Assembly (NCBI RefSeq): GCF_012516475.1
Contig: NZ_CP051217.1
Location: forward strand, 2,790,001 to 2,854,000
Length of the DNA: 64,000 nt
Source of the DNA: Parasphingorhabdus halotolerans
Lineage (GTDB): Bacteria; Pseudomonadota; Alphaproteobacteria; Sphingomonadales; Sphingomonadaceae
Reading direction: 5' to 3'
Positions 21,180 to 30,996 of the stretch are shown in pieces. Within the stretch, counting starts at the first letter, position 1. Each line of letters opens with the position of its first letter. The translations under genes and the position numbers were made by a program. The notes below the pieces were generated by a model. The model did not search any database. It saw nothing but the letters and a program-made list of their open reading frames with translations, and was not told where the DNA came from.

Positions 21180-21689
21180 TTAAGTTGGGATGAATCTTAG
21201 CGCCAGTCCGTTGATGCAATGGCGCTTGCCGGTTGGTTGCGGACCATCGTTGAAGATATGCCCCTGATGGCCACCGCAGCGGCTGCAATGGACTTCTGTG
21301 CGCCTATAGCCAATTTTATAGTCTGTGGATATACCAACACGACCGTCGATTGCAGCCCAAAAACTGGGCCATCCGGTTCCGCTATCGAACTTGGTTTCAG
21401 AACTGTATAGGCCGAGATTGCAACCGGCGCAGGCAAAGATGCCTTTGCGTTTCTCTTTGTCAAGCGGCGATGAAAATGGGCGCTCGGTACCTTCCTGACG
21501 TAATATACGATAGCGTGCCGCACCTAGCCGTTTTTTCCACTCTGCCGAGGTCCGGGTAATCTTGAATTTCTTGCCTGATTGCGCTTTGGCGCTGCCGAGA
21601 AAGTTTGAAAAACCGCCAATGCCAAGCAGTCCGGCTCCTAGCGCTCCGGTAGCAACCATATTACGGCGTGTCATCAAACGCATTCTCAA
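21180..21689 (-). CDS. msrB: Peptide-methionine (R)-S-oxide reductase, exported
   Basis: A 169-residue MsrB that repairs the R form of methionine sulfoxide. Zinc-binding pairs are CAGC and CSRCGGHQGH, and the catalytic cysteine lies in RHCINGLALRF near the C-terminus. The N-terminus is TRRNMVATGALGAG, a Tat-type signal, so the folded protein probably works in the periplasm. It ends 19 bp after the convergent VOC gene. Confidence 0.95.
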   Translation of the reverse strand: MRMRLMTRRNMVATGALGAGLLGIGGFSNFLGSAKAQSGKKFKITRTSAEWKKRLGAARYRILRQEGTERPFSSPLDKEKRKGIFACAGCNLGLYSSETKFDSGTGWPSFWAAIDGRVGISTDYKIGYRRTEVHCSRCGGHQGHIFNDGPQPTGKRHCINGLALRFIPT

Positions 21690-21790
21690 TACCCTTTATC
21701 TGTTTCCTTGAACTATTCGCACGGAACAAACTTCGGGTTACAACTCAGATTGTGAATGACGGCTGAAAATCGCCCTAGCTGCGATAGCGG

Positions 21791-23103
21791 TCAGTATTTC
21801 GAGAGATTGACCTGCATCTTGCGGAAGCCGTGGACGAAACAGGCATGGACCCGCTCATGCTCGCCGGTGGGATTCACCTGCATCCGGCGTTTATGCATTT
21901 CCTCCAGCAATATCCGGATTTGCAATTCGGCCAACCGCGCGCCAACACAGCGATGGATGCCATAGCCAAATGCCAAATGCCGTCGCGCATTTTCGCGATC
22001 AACAATCAACTTGTCCGGGTCCTCAAACACTTCTTCATCGCGGTTCGCAGAAATGTACCACATGATAAGCTTGTCGCCCTTTTTAATCTTGTGCCCAAAA
22101 AGATCAGTGTCTTCGAGCGCGGTGCGTCTCATATGCGCAAGGGGGTCTGCCAGCGGATAATTTCCTGAACCGCGTTTGGAATGAGTTCAGGGTTCTGTTG
22201 CAATTTTTCACGCTGATCGGCGAATTTATCAAGTCCCCATACGACACCGGACATGGTGTTCCTTGTCGTATCATTGCCGCCGACGATTAGCAGCACGAGA
22301 TTACCCATAAATTCGAGCTGGTCCATGTCGCTCATCGCTTCGGAGTGGATCATCATGGAGATCAGGTCAGGTGTTGGTTCAGCATTGACGCGCTCATTCC
22401 ATAGATTCTGGAAATAAGCCCCCATCTCATGGAGGATTTTTTGCCGTTGTTCGTCCAGCTCAGGCGCGAGGGAGAGTTCTACATCACCGGCCCAGTCTGA
22501 CCAATAGGTTAGCAGGCGGCGATCTCCCCATGGGAAACCGAACAAGATCGCCAGCATGCCAGTCGTCAGTTCAATCGAGACTTTGTCGACCCAGTCGAAC
22601 TCCTTGTCCCAGGGTAGGCTATCCAGTACTTCCGCCGTCCGCATGCGGATTTCCTCTTCCATTTCTTTCATCTGGGACGGGGTGAAGGCAGGTGCTACGG
22701 TGCGGCGCTGGCCAGTATGTTTTGGCCTGTCCATCGCAATAAACATAGGCAGGTTAAAATCCGAATCGCGTTCTGGCTCGGAAATTGTGATGCCGCCGAC
22801 AGAAATATCAGACGAGTATATATCCGGCAGCGCCTCGATATGCTGAATTGTCTTGTGGCTACAAATGTTCCAGTAATCACCGTAAGCCGAACCCTCAACC
22901 TTATTGATCGGCGCATTTTTTCTCATTTCGGCAAACGGTATGCGCCAAAGGTCTTTGACATACAGGTCTGCGCGGCTGACATCGCGCGACGTGAGATCAA
23001 GTTCGGGAAGCGGTGGTTGGGTTTTATACCAAGCCTTGAGCGCTTCATGCGCCGTGGGGGATGTGGTTAGTGTCTCCGCGCTTAAAACGGGTTGGGTAGC
23101 CAT
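21791..23103 (-). pseudogene. Cytochrome P450 with a single-base frameshift
   Basis: A P450 of about 437 residues if repaired. The 5' part (ATG 23103 with GGAGAG ribosome site) contains the I-helix GGNDTTRN; the 3' part carries FGYGIHRCVGARL with the haem cysteine. The frame breaks near 22137: the coding strand reads cccttgcgcatatg where cccttggcgcatatg would restore QTPLAHMRRTA. One G is missing. All motifs are intact on both sides, so either the loss is very recent or it is a sequence error. P450s of this type hydroxylate terpenoid, alkyl or aromatic substrates. It is divergent from the oxidoreductase cluster and has a palindromic operator-like site upstream. Confidence 0.88.
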
Positions 23104-23182
23104 ATTCTCTCTCCTGCCGCTGCGGTCTATTGCCTTGAGGGGCGCGCTGTCGGTTGTGATTTGCAACCGAGATACTGCCGTT

Positions 23183-23200
23183 ATTGACAAAAATGTCAAT
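23183..23200. promoter_or_regulatory. Palindromic operator-like site ATTGACA-N4-TGTCAAT
   Basis: Perfect 7-base arms around AAAA, about 80 bp upstream of the P450 start and 58 bp upstream of the Gfo/Idh ATG. Size and symmetry fit a TetR-family operator, and TTGACA can also serve as a -35 element. No TetR gene is in the window, so the regulator would act from elsewhere. Confidence 0.5.
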
Positions 23201-23257
23201 GGAGATTTTGGGTCGAGCCGCTTGGATTGCAATGCCGCTTCATTGTGATTGCAAATA

Positions 23258-24424
23258 ATGCTGGTAAAGATATTGGACATTGCGGCATTGTTCTTTGGCT
23301 CGCCGAAGTCGCTCACCTCTTTTGCAACTCCGAAAGGTCAAAAGCTGAAACGATATGCGATTATAGGGGCCGGAATGATGGGCCGGGAGCACATGAGCAA
23401 TCTTGCTTTGGTAGACGGAGCAGGTCTTGTCGCGTTGGCCGACCCGCATTCAGGTTCATTGGAGCAATCTCTTACCCATGCAAATGGGGCAGGTTTCGCG
23501 CCTCTTTGTTTCCAGAATATCGATGATATGTTCCCGAATGTCGCGCTGGATGCGGTGATAATCGCATCGCCTAACCACACCCATTTTGAAATTATGCAGC
23601 AGGTTGTGAAGCAACCTGTCGCGGTGCTGCTCGAAAAACCGATGTGTACGACAGTTGCAGATGCGCGGGCGCTGCACGCCATGGCCAAAAACCATCCGCA
23701 TTTGATCTGGGTGGGTATGGAATATCGCTATATGCCGCCGGTTTCGCAATTTATTGATCGCGTAAGGGATGGGATCACCGGCGATGTCAAAATGCTCTCA
23801 ATCCGCGAGCATCGTTTTCCGTTTCTGGAAAAAGTGGGAGACTGGAACCGGTTTAGCGAGAATACGGGCGGGACTTTGGTTGAAAAATGCTGCCATTTTT
23901 TCGATCTGATGCGCTGCATTTTGCAGGATGAACCGGTACGCGTTTTTGCTTCGGGTGGTCAGGATGTGAACCATCTGGATGAGCGCTATGACGGGCGGCG
24001 ACCCGATATTCTCGATAATGCCTATGTCATAATCGATTTCAGCAAAGGCACACGCGCGGTGCTCGATTTGTGCATGTTTGCCGAAGGATCGGAAGAGCAG
24101 GAGCAAATTTATGCGTTGGGGGAAATTGGCAAACTGGAAGTTGGCATACCCTCAGCCAAACTGACGTGGTCGCCCAGGGACAAATCAGGTGCTGTCTCCG
24201 AAATTATCCACACGCCGACGGATGCACTCGCGGCGGGCGACCATCATGGCGCTACCTTTTTCCAGCTTTCCCGGTTTCAGGACGCGCTGGTACAAGGCAA
24301 ATCTCCGGACGTATCGACACTGGATGGACTAAGGGCTGTGCAAATGGGCGCCGCTGCCCACCAATCGATTGAAACAGGGCTACCCGTCGCACTCGATTTC
24401 GCCGCAAATGCAAAGGATTTATAA
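23258..24424 (+). CDS. Gfo/Idh/MocA family oxidoreductase
   Basis: An NAD(P)-dependent sugar/polyol dehydrogenase-like protein of about 388 residues. The Rossmann motif GAGMMG follows an atypical 35-residue N-terminus; EKP (LLEKPMCTT) and the domain-two helix with VEKCCHFFDLM are family features. The start is uncertain: ATG 23258 is the only ATG before the Rossmann fold, but a CTG at 23345 has AAAGG upstream and would give a standard N-terminus. The downstream aldo/keto reductase overlaps the stop (TAATG), and a TauD-like dioxygenase and sodium symporter follow, suggesting catabolism of a polyol or sugar derivative. Confidence 0.85.
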   Translation: MLVKILDIAALFFGSPKSLTSFATPKGQKLKRYAIIGAGMMGREHMSNLALVDGAGLVALADPHSGSLEQSLTHANGAGFAPLCFQNIDDMFPNVALDAVIIASPNHTHFEIMQQVVKQPVAVLLEKPMCTTVADARALHAMAKNHPHLIWVGMEYRYMPPVSQFIDRVRDGITGDVKMLSIREHRFPFLEKVGDWNRFSENTGGTLVEKCCHFFDLMRCILQDEPVRVFASGGQDVNHLDERYDGRRPDILDNAYVIIDFSKGTRAVLDLCMFAEGSEEQEQIYALGEIGKLEVGIPSAKLTWSPRDKSGAVSEIIHTPTDALAAGDHHGATFFQLSRFQDALVQGKSPDVSTLDGLRAVQMGAAAHQSIETGLPVALDFAANAKDL

Positions 24425-25377
24425 TGCAGAAAATGCCCGATATCGGCTTTGGTCTCTGGAAAGTGGATCGCGATAACTGCGCCGATGTGGTGGTCGAGGC
24501 GATCAAGGCTGGCTATCGCCATTTCGATTGCGCTGCGGACTATGGCAATGAGGTTGAGGTGGGCGAAGGCTTGCAGCGAGCGTTTGGCGAAGGCTTGGTA
24601 ACCCGTGATGCGCTCTGGATTACCTCCAAATTGTGGAATACATTTCATGACCCCGCGCATGTCGAAGCCGCATGCCAGCGGTCATTGAATGATCTGCAAC
24701 TCGACAAGCTGGATCTTTATATGATCCATTTTCCGATTGCGCTGGAGTATGTCGATTTTGAATCCCGTTATCCACCCGAATGGTTTGCCAATCCCGACGC
24801 CGATAATCCCGAAATGCGGCTTGCGTCGGTCCCGCTACACCAGACTTGGGCGGCGATGGAGGGTTTGGTGGAAAAGGGGCTGGTCGATCAGATTGGCGTC
24901 TGTAATTATAACAGCGCCTTGATCCATGATCTAATGGCTTATGCGAAGGTCAGGCCATCGGTATTGCAGATTGAAGCGCATCCATATCTGACGCAAGAGA
25001 AGCTGATCCGGTTGGCAAAACAATATGATATTGCTGTGACTGCCTTTTCTCCGCTCGCCTCCAAATCTTATGTCGAGATTGCGATGGCCGAGCAATCAGA
25101 CAGTGTTTTGACCGAACAGGTAGTGAAGAAGGTGGCAGAAGCACACGAAAAAACGCCAGCGCAAGTCATACTCCGTTGGGCAGTCCAGCGCGGGACGTCG
25201 ATCATTCCGAAAAGCACCGATCCCGGGCATATGCGCGAAAATCTGGCGATCACCGATTTCTCCCTGACCGAGAGACAGATGAACACCATCACTGCGCTCA
25301 ATGCCAATCGCCGGTTCAATGATCCAGGCGTGTTCTGCGAACAGGCCTTTGGCCGCTTCCACCCGATTTATGATTGA
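24424..25377 (+). CDS. Aldo/keto reductase
   Basis: A 317-residue NADPH-dependent reductase with a TIM-barrel fold. The catalytic tetrad is Asp35, Tyr40 (DCAADYGNE), Lys69 (ITSKLWN) and His102 (YMIHFP); IIPKSTDP near 260 binds the cofactor phosphate. Pattern and length are closest to xylose/aldose-reductase-like AKRs. It shares the TAATG junction with the preceding dehydrogenase, giving tight coupling of a sugar oxidation and a carbonyl reduction. Confidence 0.93.
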   Translation: MQKMPDIGFGLWKVDRDNCADVVVEAIKAGYRHFDCAADYGNEVEVGEGLQRAFGEGLVTRDALWITSKLWNTFHDPAHVEAACQRSLNDLQLDKLDLYMIHFPIALEYVDFESRYPPEWFANPDADNPEMRLASVPLHQTWAAMEGLVEKGLVDQIGVCNYNSALIHDLMAYAKVRPSVLQIEAHPYLTQEKLIRLAKQYDIAVTAFSPLASKSYVEIAMAEQSDSVLTEQVVKKVAEAHEKTPAQVILRWAVQRGTSIIPKSTDPGHMRENLAITDFSLTERQMNTITALNANRRFNDPGVFCEQAFGRFHPIYD

Positions 25378-25386
25378 ATACCAGAT

Positions 25387-26322
25387 ATGAAACAGCAAAT
25401 GTGGAATGAGCAGAATTTCCCGGAAATTGTCGAAGCGGGCAGAGATACATCACTGCCAGAGCATCTGTCTCGGAATCGCGATGCTTTGGATGAGTCTCTT
25501 CATCAGACAGGTGCGATCCTGTTTCGCGGGTTTGCAGTACCGGAAACAGAAGATTTCGATGCCGTTGTGCAGGCTTATGGGGCAGAGAATTTCCCCTATA
25601 AGGAATCGCTTTCCAACGCGGTGCGGATCAATCTGACGCCGCGGGTTTTTACTGCCAACGAGGCACCCCCAGAGACCAGCATCTTTCTGCACCATGAAAT
25701 GGCGCAGACGCCCCTCTATCCGTCGAAATTGTTTTTCTACTGCAATATCGCTGCAGAGAAAGGCGGTGAGACGCCGCTCTGCCGTTCGGATATATTGCTG
25801 GAGAAAATGGAGGCGGCCGATCCTGCATTGGTTACAGAATTTGTCACCAAAGGCGTGCGCTATTCCCATACAATGCCTGGGCAGGATGATGCAGGCTCAG
25901 GGCAAGGGCGCAGCTGGCGTAGTACTTTGGGAGTTGATGAGACAGATCAGGCCGAGCAACGGCTCACCGCCTTGGGCTATGAATGGCAATGGCTTGAAGA
26001 TGATGCCCTACACGTCACTTCACCAAAGCTGGACGCCGTCCGAACGTTGGCCGATGGCCGGAGGACGTTTTTCAACCAGCTGATCGCCGCGTATCGTGGT
26101 TGGGCAGACAAGCGCAATGATCCTTCCAAATCCATCTGTTTCGGCGATGGCTCGCCGATTGATTCAGAGAAGATGGAGAAAGCAATTGCACTGGCGGATG
26201 AGCTCAGCTTTGATCTGCAATGGCAATCGGAAGACGTTGTTTTAATTGATAATTTTCTGGTAATGCATGGCCGGCACCCGTTTGAAGGCACCCGAAAGGT
26301 GCTGGCTTCGCTGATCAAATAA
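25387..26322 (+). CDS. TauD/TfdA-like Fe(II)/2-oxoglutarate dioxygenase
   Basis: A 311-residue non-haem iron oxygenase. The facial triad can be read as His102 and Glu104 (LHHEM) with His294 (MHGRHPF), and Arg303 (GTRKV) binds 2-oxoglutarate. A Glu in place of Asp in the HxD motif resembles SyrP-like members rather than taurine dioxygenase. Substrate unknown. It begins nine bases after the aldo/keto reductase and its last eight bases overlap the convergent symporter gene. Confidence 0.87.
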   Translation: MKQQMWNEQNFPEIVEAGRDTSLPEHLSRNRDALDESLHQTGAILFRGFAVPETEDFDAVVQAYGAENFPYKESLSNAVRINLTPRVFTANEAPPETSIFLHHEMAQTPLYPSKLFFYCNIAAEKGGETPLCRSDILLEKMEAADPALVTEFVTKGVRYSHTMPGQDDAGSGQGRSWRSTLGVDETDQAEQRLTALGYEWQWLEDDALHVTSPKLDAVRTLADGRRTFFNQLIAAYRGWADKRNDPSKSICFGDGSPIDSEKMEKAIALADELSFDLQWQSEDVVLIDNFLVMHGRHPFEGTRKVLASLIK

Positions 26323-28033
26323 CCACTGGCGCCTTTTGTTGCATTTTGGCGGCCCAGATCCAGTAGATGATGTTGGCTAATATTATTGAAAAAATCAGCG
26401 TGTAGAACAGACTGCTAAGCCCTGCGACTGATGACAGTCCAAGCCCCGAGAATAATAGGTATAAAGCGATCACGCAGGAAAATAGTGTTGCCGCCAGCGG
26501 TTTCGCAAAGCGCCAGGGAGTCAGGTCGATTTTGGCATTGGGCGTGAATTCCCACGCCTCTTCGCGCGGCCATAATGCTCCACAGATGAGCATGATCAGA
26601 ACTTCGATCCCGAACAGGATCGCATATTGGTGGAGGAAGTGGATTGTCACAACGTCGTCAAAAACGAACCGCAGCAGGCCATAGGCGATGACATGAAAGC
26701 CGATCACCAGTTTCGCACCGAGCGCCGGAACGCGGCGGGTGAACAGGCCCATGATCACGATCACCACAGTCGGGATATTGTAGAAGCCAGTAAGAATCCG
26801 GATAATCTGCCACAGACCCTGCTCGGCAAAATAGAGCATCGGTGCAACGACGAACGAAAAGAGCGCGATTACCACACTGGCAATCTTCGCGACACGGACC
26901 AGATCCCGATCGCTTGCCTTGTCTTTTCGCCAGGGATTATAGACATCGAGAACGAACAAGGTAGCGGCGCTGTTGAGCAATGAGTTGAAAGAGCTGAACA
27001 CAGCACCGAGCAAGACCGCTAAGAAGAAACCGGCGAGATAAACCGGCATCACATCCCGGATCAAGCGCGGATAGGCTTCATCAATTGATCCCAGTCCAGG
27101 GCCATAGAGATGAAAGGCGATGACACCAGGTATCATCATCATAAACGGCACCAGCACTTTGAAGAAACCGGAAAAGAGAACGCCTTTTTGCCCCTCCGCC
27201 AACGATGCTGCGCCCAAGGTTCGCTGGATCACATATTGGTTGGTGCACCAGTAGAAAAGATTGGCGAACAACATGCCGGTAAACAGCGTGCCAAATGGCG
27301 TTGGATCATCTGCGCTGCCTATTGCGTTGAGTTTTTCGGGATGATCGGTGGTAAGTTTGGAAAGACCTTCGGTGAAACTGCCATCGCCCAAAGCGATCAA
27401 GCCGAGCACCGGCACCAAAATCCCAACGATCAACAACCCAATGCCATTGATTGTGTCCGAGACAGCAACGGCCTTTAGCCCGCCAAATATCGCATATACC
27501 GAGCCGATTAGGCCGATTGTCACCACCGTCGCCACCAGTGCTTCGAAATAGCTCAAACCCAAAAGCTCCGGCACATTGAACAGCTGCATCACGGCAATCG
27601 AACCGGAATAAAGCACTGAAGGGATCGTGACCAACCCATAGCCGAGCATGAACAATACCACCGACATCCGCCGGACGTTGGCATCAAAGCGGTCGTTGAG
27701 AAATTCGGGGAGGGTCGTAAACGCTCCCGCCAGATAACGCGGGAGGAATATCAGCGCCATTGCGATCGTGGCGACCGCCGCTGTCACCTCCCACGCCATG
27801 CTGCTCATATTATAGCCATAGGCCGAGCCGTTGAGGCCGATTAGCTGCTCGGCCGAAAGATTGGTGAGCAATAAAGAGCCAGCAATGAATACGCTGCCCA
27901 ACCCACGCCCGGCAAGGAAATAGCCGTCCTTGCTGTCCACGCCGCCGCGTGTCTTGCGCCATGAAATCCAAGCGACGAGTCCCATGAAGAAGATACAGCT
28001 GGAGATGGTAAGGAGCAAATTATCCTGTGACAC
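26315..28033 (-). CDS. Sodium:solute symporter (SSS family)
   Basis: A 572-residue inner-membrane transporter with about 14 hydrophobic segments. SSS features are GYFLAGRGLG (about 37-46), the TNLSAEQLIGLNGSAY region of TM2, GGLKAVAVSD and FSSFNSLLNSAATLF. The group includes sugar, inositol and sialic acid carriers; the GLNGSAYGYN run is like SGLT-type sugar symporters. Its neighbours on the opposite strand are sugar-type oxidoreductases, so it may import their substrate. It converges on and overlaps the TauD-like gene. Confidence 0.9.
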   Translation of the reverse strand: MSQDNLLLTISSCIFFMGLVAWISWRKTRGGVDSKDGYFLAGRGLGSVFIAGSLLLTNLSAEQLIGLNGSAYGYNMSSMAWEVTAAVATIAMALIFLPRYLAGAFTTLPEFLNDRFDANVRRMSVVLFMLGYGLVTIPSVLYSGSIAVMQLFNVPELLGLSYFEALVATVVTIGLIGSVYAIFGGLKAVAVSDTINGIGLLIVGILVPVLGLIALGDGSFTEGLSKLTTDHPEKLNAIGSADDPTPFGTLFTGMLFANLFYWCTNQYVIQRTLGAASLAEGQKGVLFSGFFKVLVPFMMMIPGVIAFHLYGPGLGSIDEAYPRLIRDVMPVYLAGFFLAVLLGAVFSSFNSLLNSAATLFVLDVYNPWRKDKASDRDLVRVAKIASVVIALFSFVVAPMLYFAEQGLWQIIRILTGFYNIPTVVIVIMGLFTRRVPALGAKLVIGFHVIAYGLLRFVFDDVVTIHFLHQYAILFGIEVLIMLICGALWPREEAWEFTPNAKIDLTPWRFAKPLAATLFSCVIALYLLFSGLGLSSVAGLSSLFYTLIFSIILANIIYWIWAAKMQQKAPVVI

Positions 28034-28060
28034 TATGCATCCTCAACGCGTCAGCCATGA

Positions 28061-29401
28061 TTATTGCCGTTTCTCTTTGCGATGCATCTCCAGTCCAACC
28101 GCCCAGCGGCGCTGGAATCCTCTCCAGTGATTTTCCTGATCGGGGCCCGCCATTTTCCCGTTGAGTTGCTCGCCGAAACCGGTTGGCCAGGTTCCTGCAT
28201 TTGAATCAACGGTCGGTACATTCAGATAGTCGGCTTTGGCCGTATCGCCCTTCAGATTAAGGTCTAGGAAAGCCGTTACAAAATGCTGGTTGATCGCGTT
28301 TAAACGATCGCTCCGCCAAACCGGTTCTTTCAAGAATTCCGAAGCGGTGAAGGCACTGTCGGCCGGTAACTCAAATTCATTGCCAACAATATTATGCCTT
28401 GCCTCGCGATAGACCAGCATATGGCGATCCGATCCGGTCATATTGTCGAACAGCCAGGATACGCCCTCTTTGAAGTTCACAACATCGTCTTGGTTTCCTG
28501 CAATGACGAGAACTGGTTGTGTGATTTTCGCGAGACTGGCTGCATTCCATGCCCGGCTATCCGGTTGTCCACCCCATGGCGCGATCGCCACTAGTGCCTT
28601 GATCGGCAATTTTTCTTCTGCGGCTTTTTGCATCGCCGTTCGGGCGTCTTCGGGAATATTAGCCATTGGATCATTAGCATAGGCATAGGGCGCACCCGCC
28701 GAAGCAATAGCGCCATAACCACCCATGGAATAGCCGATCAAACCGACATTTTCTGAATCAATCTGCGCTGTATATCCCCCAGGGCCGGCTTTAGCGGCTT
28801 GCAATATCTGGGTAAGAATCTGCCGCTGGTCCAGTGTGCGGTCGACCAAGACATTGCCGAAAGACAGCAAAAACGACGTCACGCCATCAATCGGTGCGTC
28901 TCTATGATCAATCGATGCAACAACATAACCGTGTGAAGCGATGTGCTCTGCCAGATTGCTGAACTGTGTATCCCATCCACCGAAGCCGTGTGACATAAGC
29001 ACCAGCGGGTATTTTTCGCCGCTAAGAGCGGGTGCATCGGGAATGGCAAAGCCTTTGCTGACCAGCGGAATCGGCTCCTTCCCCGGCAATTGCATCTGGT
29101 GTGAATATTCGGCTGTCCGCGAGCCCGGTTTGATAGCCGCCGGATACCAGAAGCGGACACTGACTGTCCGATCTGCATCGGTCAGATTTCCGGTTACCGC
29201 GCCCCATGCGGTGATTTTTGTGCGACCATCCAGAACAAATTGTTTGACGGTTGTTCCAATTTGATGTTCGCCCGGTCGACCAAGTTCAGGGGCCTCCCCG
29301 TTTTGACCTTCATGAACGGTTGGTGATGCCACATATGCAGCGGTGCCTGCGCCAACCAGACATAATCCGGCAATTGCGCCAAATATTGTTCTTTTTCTCA
29401 T
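28061..29401 (-). CDS. Exported alpha/beta hydrolase, PAF-acetylhydrolase-like
   Basis: A 446-residue hydrolase with an N-terminal membrane signal (RKRTIFGAIAGLCLVGAG). The core has MSHGFGGWDTQFSNLA (oxyanion region), the nucleophile elbow GYSMGGYG, and a conserved Asp in AGNQDDVV; the His is likely in YREARHNI. The architecture matches predicted dienelactone hydrolase/platelet-activating-factor acetylhydrolase-like esterases. The frame is open upstream to 29548, but the start at 29401 begins the signal sequence. It stands alone between the symporter and the protease module. Confidence 0.82.
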   Translation of the reverse strand: MRKRTIFGAIAGLCLVGAGTAAYVASPTVHEGQNGEAPELGRPGEHQIGTTVKQFVLDGRTKITAWGAVTGNLTDADRTVSVRFWYPAAIKPGSRTAEYSHQMQLPGKEPIPLVSKGFAIPDAPALSGEKYPLVLMSHGFGGWDTQFSNLAEHIASHGYVVASIDHRDAPIDGVTSFLLSFGNVLVDRTLDQRQILTQILQAAKAGPGGYTAQIDSENVGLIGYSMGGYGAIASAGAPYAYANDPMANIPEDARTAMQKAAEEKLPIKALVAIAPWGGQPDSRAWNAASLAKITQPVLVIAGNQDDVVNFKEGVSWLFDNMTGSDRHMLVYREARHNIVGNEFELPADSAFTASEFLKEPVWRSDRLNAINQHFVTAFLDLNLKGDTAKADYLNVPTVDSNAGTWPTGFGEQLNGKMAGPDQENHWRGFQRRWAVGLEMHRKEKRQ

Positions 29402-29770
29402 CCGTATTCCTATCCTTGATTTGCTCACGATAGGCGAGTCCAAAAAGAATAAGAGGCCATTGCGATGGTCACCATATTGGTCCTGCTCGAGCTGGTTTTT
29501 TTGGTCACCGTCCTTATTTCGAACTGCAAAACTACGCGGTAAAATCACCTAGTAATGCAGCTTGGTAAGGATGCTAGGTAAAGCCAAGATATTGTTAGGC
29601 TAAGATAATTTCAGTACATAAGAATCGCGATTTCCGCTGATAGAAATGAATTTGCAGTCGAAAATCAATCGGCAAAAAGTGGAACGCTCGGGTGTGGTAT
29701 CAGCCACCGTGCAAGTGCAATATGCACCTTGTTACGCGCATGACTGAAACAATTTTCTATGGAGAAGATC
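29402..29770. other. Divergent intergenic region before the protease module
   Basis: 369 bases, AT-rich, with no convincing gene. It must contain the promoters of the esterase (minus) and the subtilisin-like gene (plus). A small imperfect palindrome aagtgcaatatgcacctt is near 29715; GGAGAAG at 29759-29765 is the ribosome site of the protease. Nothing else recognised. Confidence 0.6.
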
Positions 29771-30967
29771 ATGCCTAAATCCCCCAAAAATGAGCGTAAA
29801 CCCGTTATTGTAACCTTCAAGCGTAAAGATAAACGCTCGACCAAATCTGACAAGCAGGAAATTCTGCAATCGGCGATCAACGCCGATGTGAATTTTCTGA
29901 CGTCCAATGACTTTTCGAAGCAGGCGCGCGCAGTCGGTTCAGGAGAAGATCTGAGCATGATTGGTTATGATGTTAACCGCTATAAAGCCCCTCTGCTCAT
30001 GGCCAATCTGACCAGCGATGAGATTGACAAGCTCAAGAAGAATAGTGATGTTGCAAAGGTTGAAGCGGATGGCAAAATGTACGCACTGGATGGTCCTAGT
30101 GCGCTTGCGCAAACCACCCCCATCGGCGTCACTCAGGTTAAGGCACCTGCAGCGTGGCCCAGCAGTCAGGGCGAGGGCATCAAAGTGTTTATTTGCGACA
30201 CCGGCATTGACTCTGATCATCCCGATCTTGTTTCCAACCTCAGGGATGGCAAGAGTTTTGTGACCAACGAAAGCACCACCGAAGACTTTCACGGTCATGG
30301 TACCCATTGCGCCGGCACTGTGGCCGCTGCGATGAACAATACTGCCGTAGTCGGGGTTGCGCCTTATGCTTATCTGTATCCGGTTAAGGTGCTCGCCGCC
30401 AATGGCAGCGGCAACTGGAGTTGGCTGATTGCGGCGCTCGACTGGATCATGGACAAGAAGGGCGCTCGTGTCGCAAGTATGAGCCTTGGCGGTGGTGGCG
30501 CGCCAACAGCGCTCGGTGATATGTGTGAAGCGGCTTACGACGACGGCGTCTTGCTTGTCGCCGCGGCGGGCAATCAAGGACCCGGGCCGAATACCGTAGG
30601 CTTCCCGGCCAAATACCCACATGTTATGGCAATCGCGGCTGTGGATAGCTCGGATATTGTGGCTGGTTTCTCCAGCCGCGGACCAGAAGTGGAAGTTTGC
30701 GCACCTGGTGTGCAGGTACTCTCCACCACCCGTGGCGGCGGGACCGGCACCATGAGTGGCACATCCATGGCTTGCCCTCATGTGTCGGGTGTGGCTGCGC
30801 TGGCTTGGGGATCGCATCGCGGTTCCAATAACAAACAGGTCCGCTGGTTGCTAAATACGTTCGTCGATAAGGTCGGTGATCAGGACCCGTTGAAATATGG
30901 CAAGGGCCGGGTGGATGCAAATACCGCTGCATTCTATCTAAACAATCCTCCGGAATTTGTGATCTGA
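29771..30967 (+). CDS. Subtilisin-like S8 peptidase without a signal peptide
   Basis: A 398-residue serine protease. Catalytic residues are Asp143 (CDTGID), His174 (DFHGHGTHCAGT) and Ser332 (GTSMACPH), with oxyanion Asn268 (AAAGNQGP). Residues 1-110 form a propeptide-like region: basic, then an I9-like end, PLLMANLTSDEIDKL and VAKVEADGKMYAL (95-106). No Sec, Tat or lipoprotein signal is present; the N-terminus is MPKSPKNERKP. It is thus either intracellular or exported by a non-classical route. The ATG at 29771 has GGAGAAG upstream. It begins a two-gene unit, and a lipoprotein gene facing it encodes a copy of its I9-like end. Confidence 0.92.
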   Translation: MPKSPKNERKPVIVTFKRKDKRSTKSDKQEILQSAINADVNFLTSNDFSKQARAVGSGEDLSMIGYDVNRYKAPLLMANLTSDEIDKLKKNSDVAKVEADGKMYALDGPSALAQTTPIGVTQVKAPAAWPSSQGEGIKVFICDTGIDSDHPDLVSNLRDGKSFVTNESTTEDFHGHGTHCAGTVAAAMNNTAVVGVAPYAYLYPVKVLAANGSGNWSWLIAALDWIMDKKGARVASMSLGGGGAPTALGDMCEAAYDDGVLLVAAAGNQGPGPNTVGFPAKYPHVMAIAAVDSSDIVAGFSSRGPEVEVCAPGVQVLSTTRGGGTGTMSGTSMACPHVSGVAALAWGSHRGSNNKQVRWLLNTFVDKVGDQDPLKYGKGRVDANTAAFYLNNPPEFVI

Positions 30968-30996
30968 TACCCGGAAGTTCAGGAAAGGGCGGGCGT

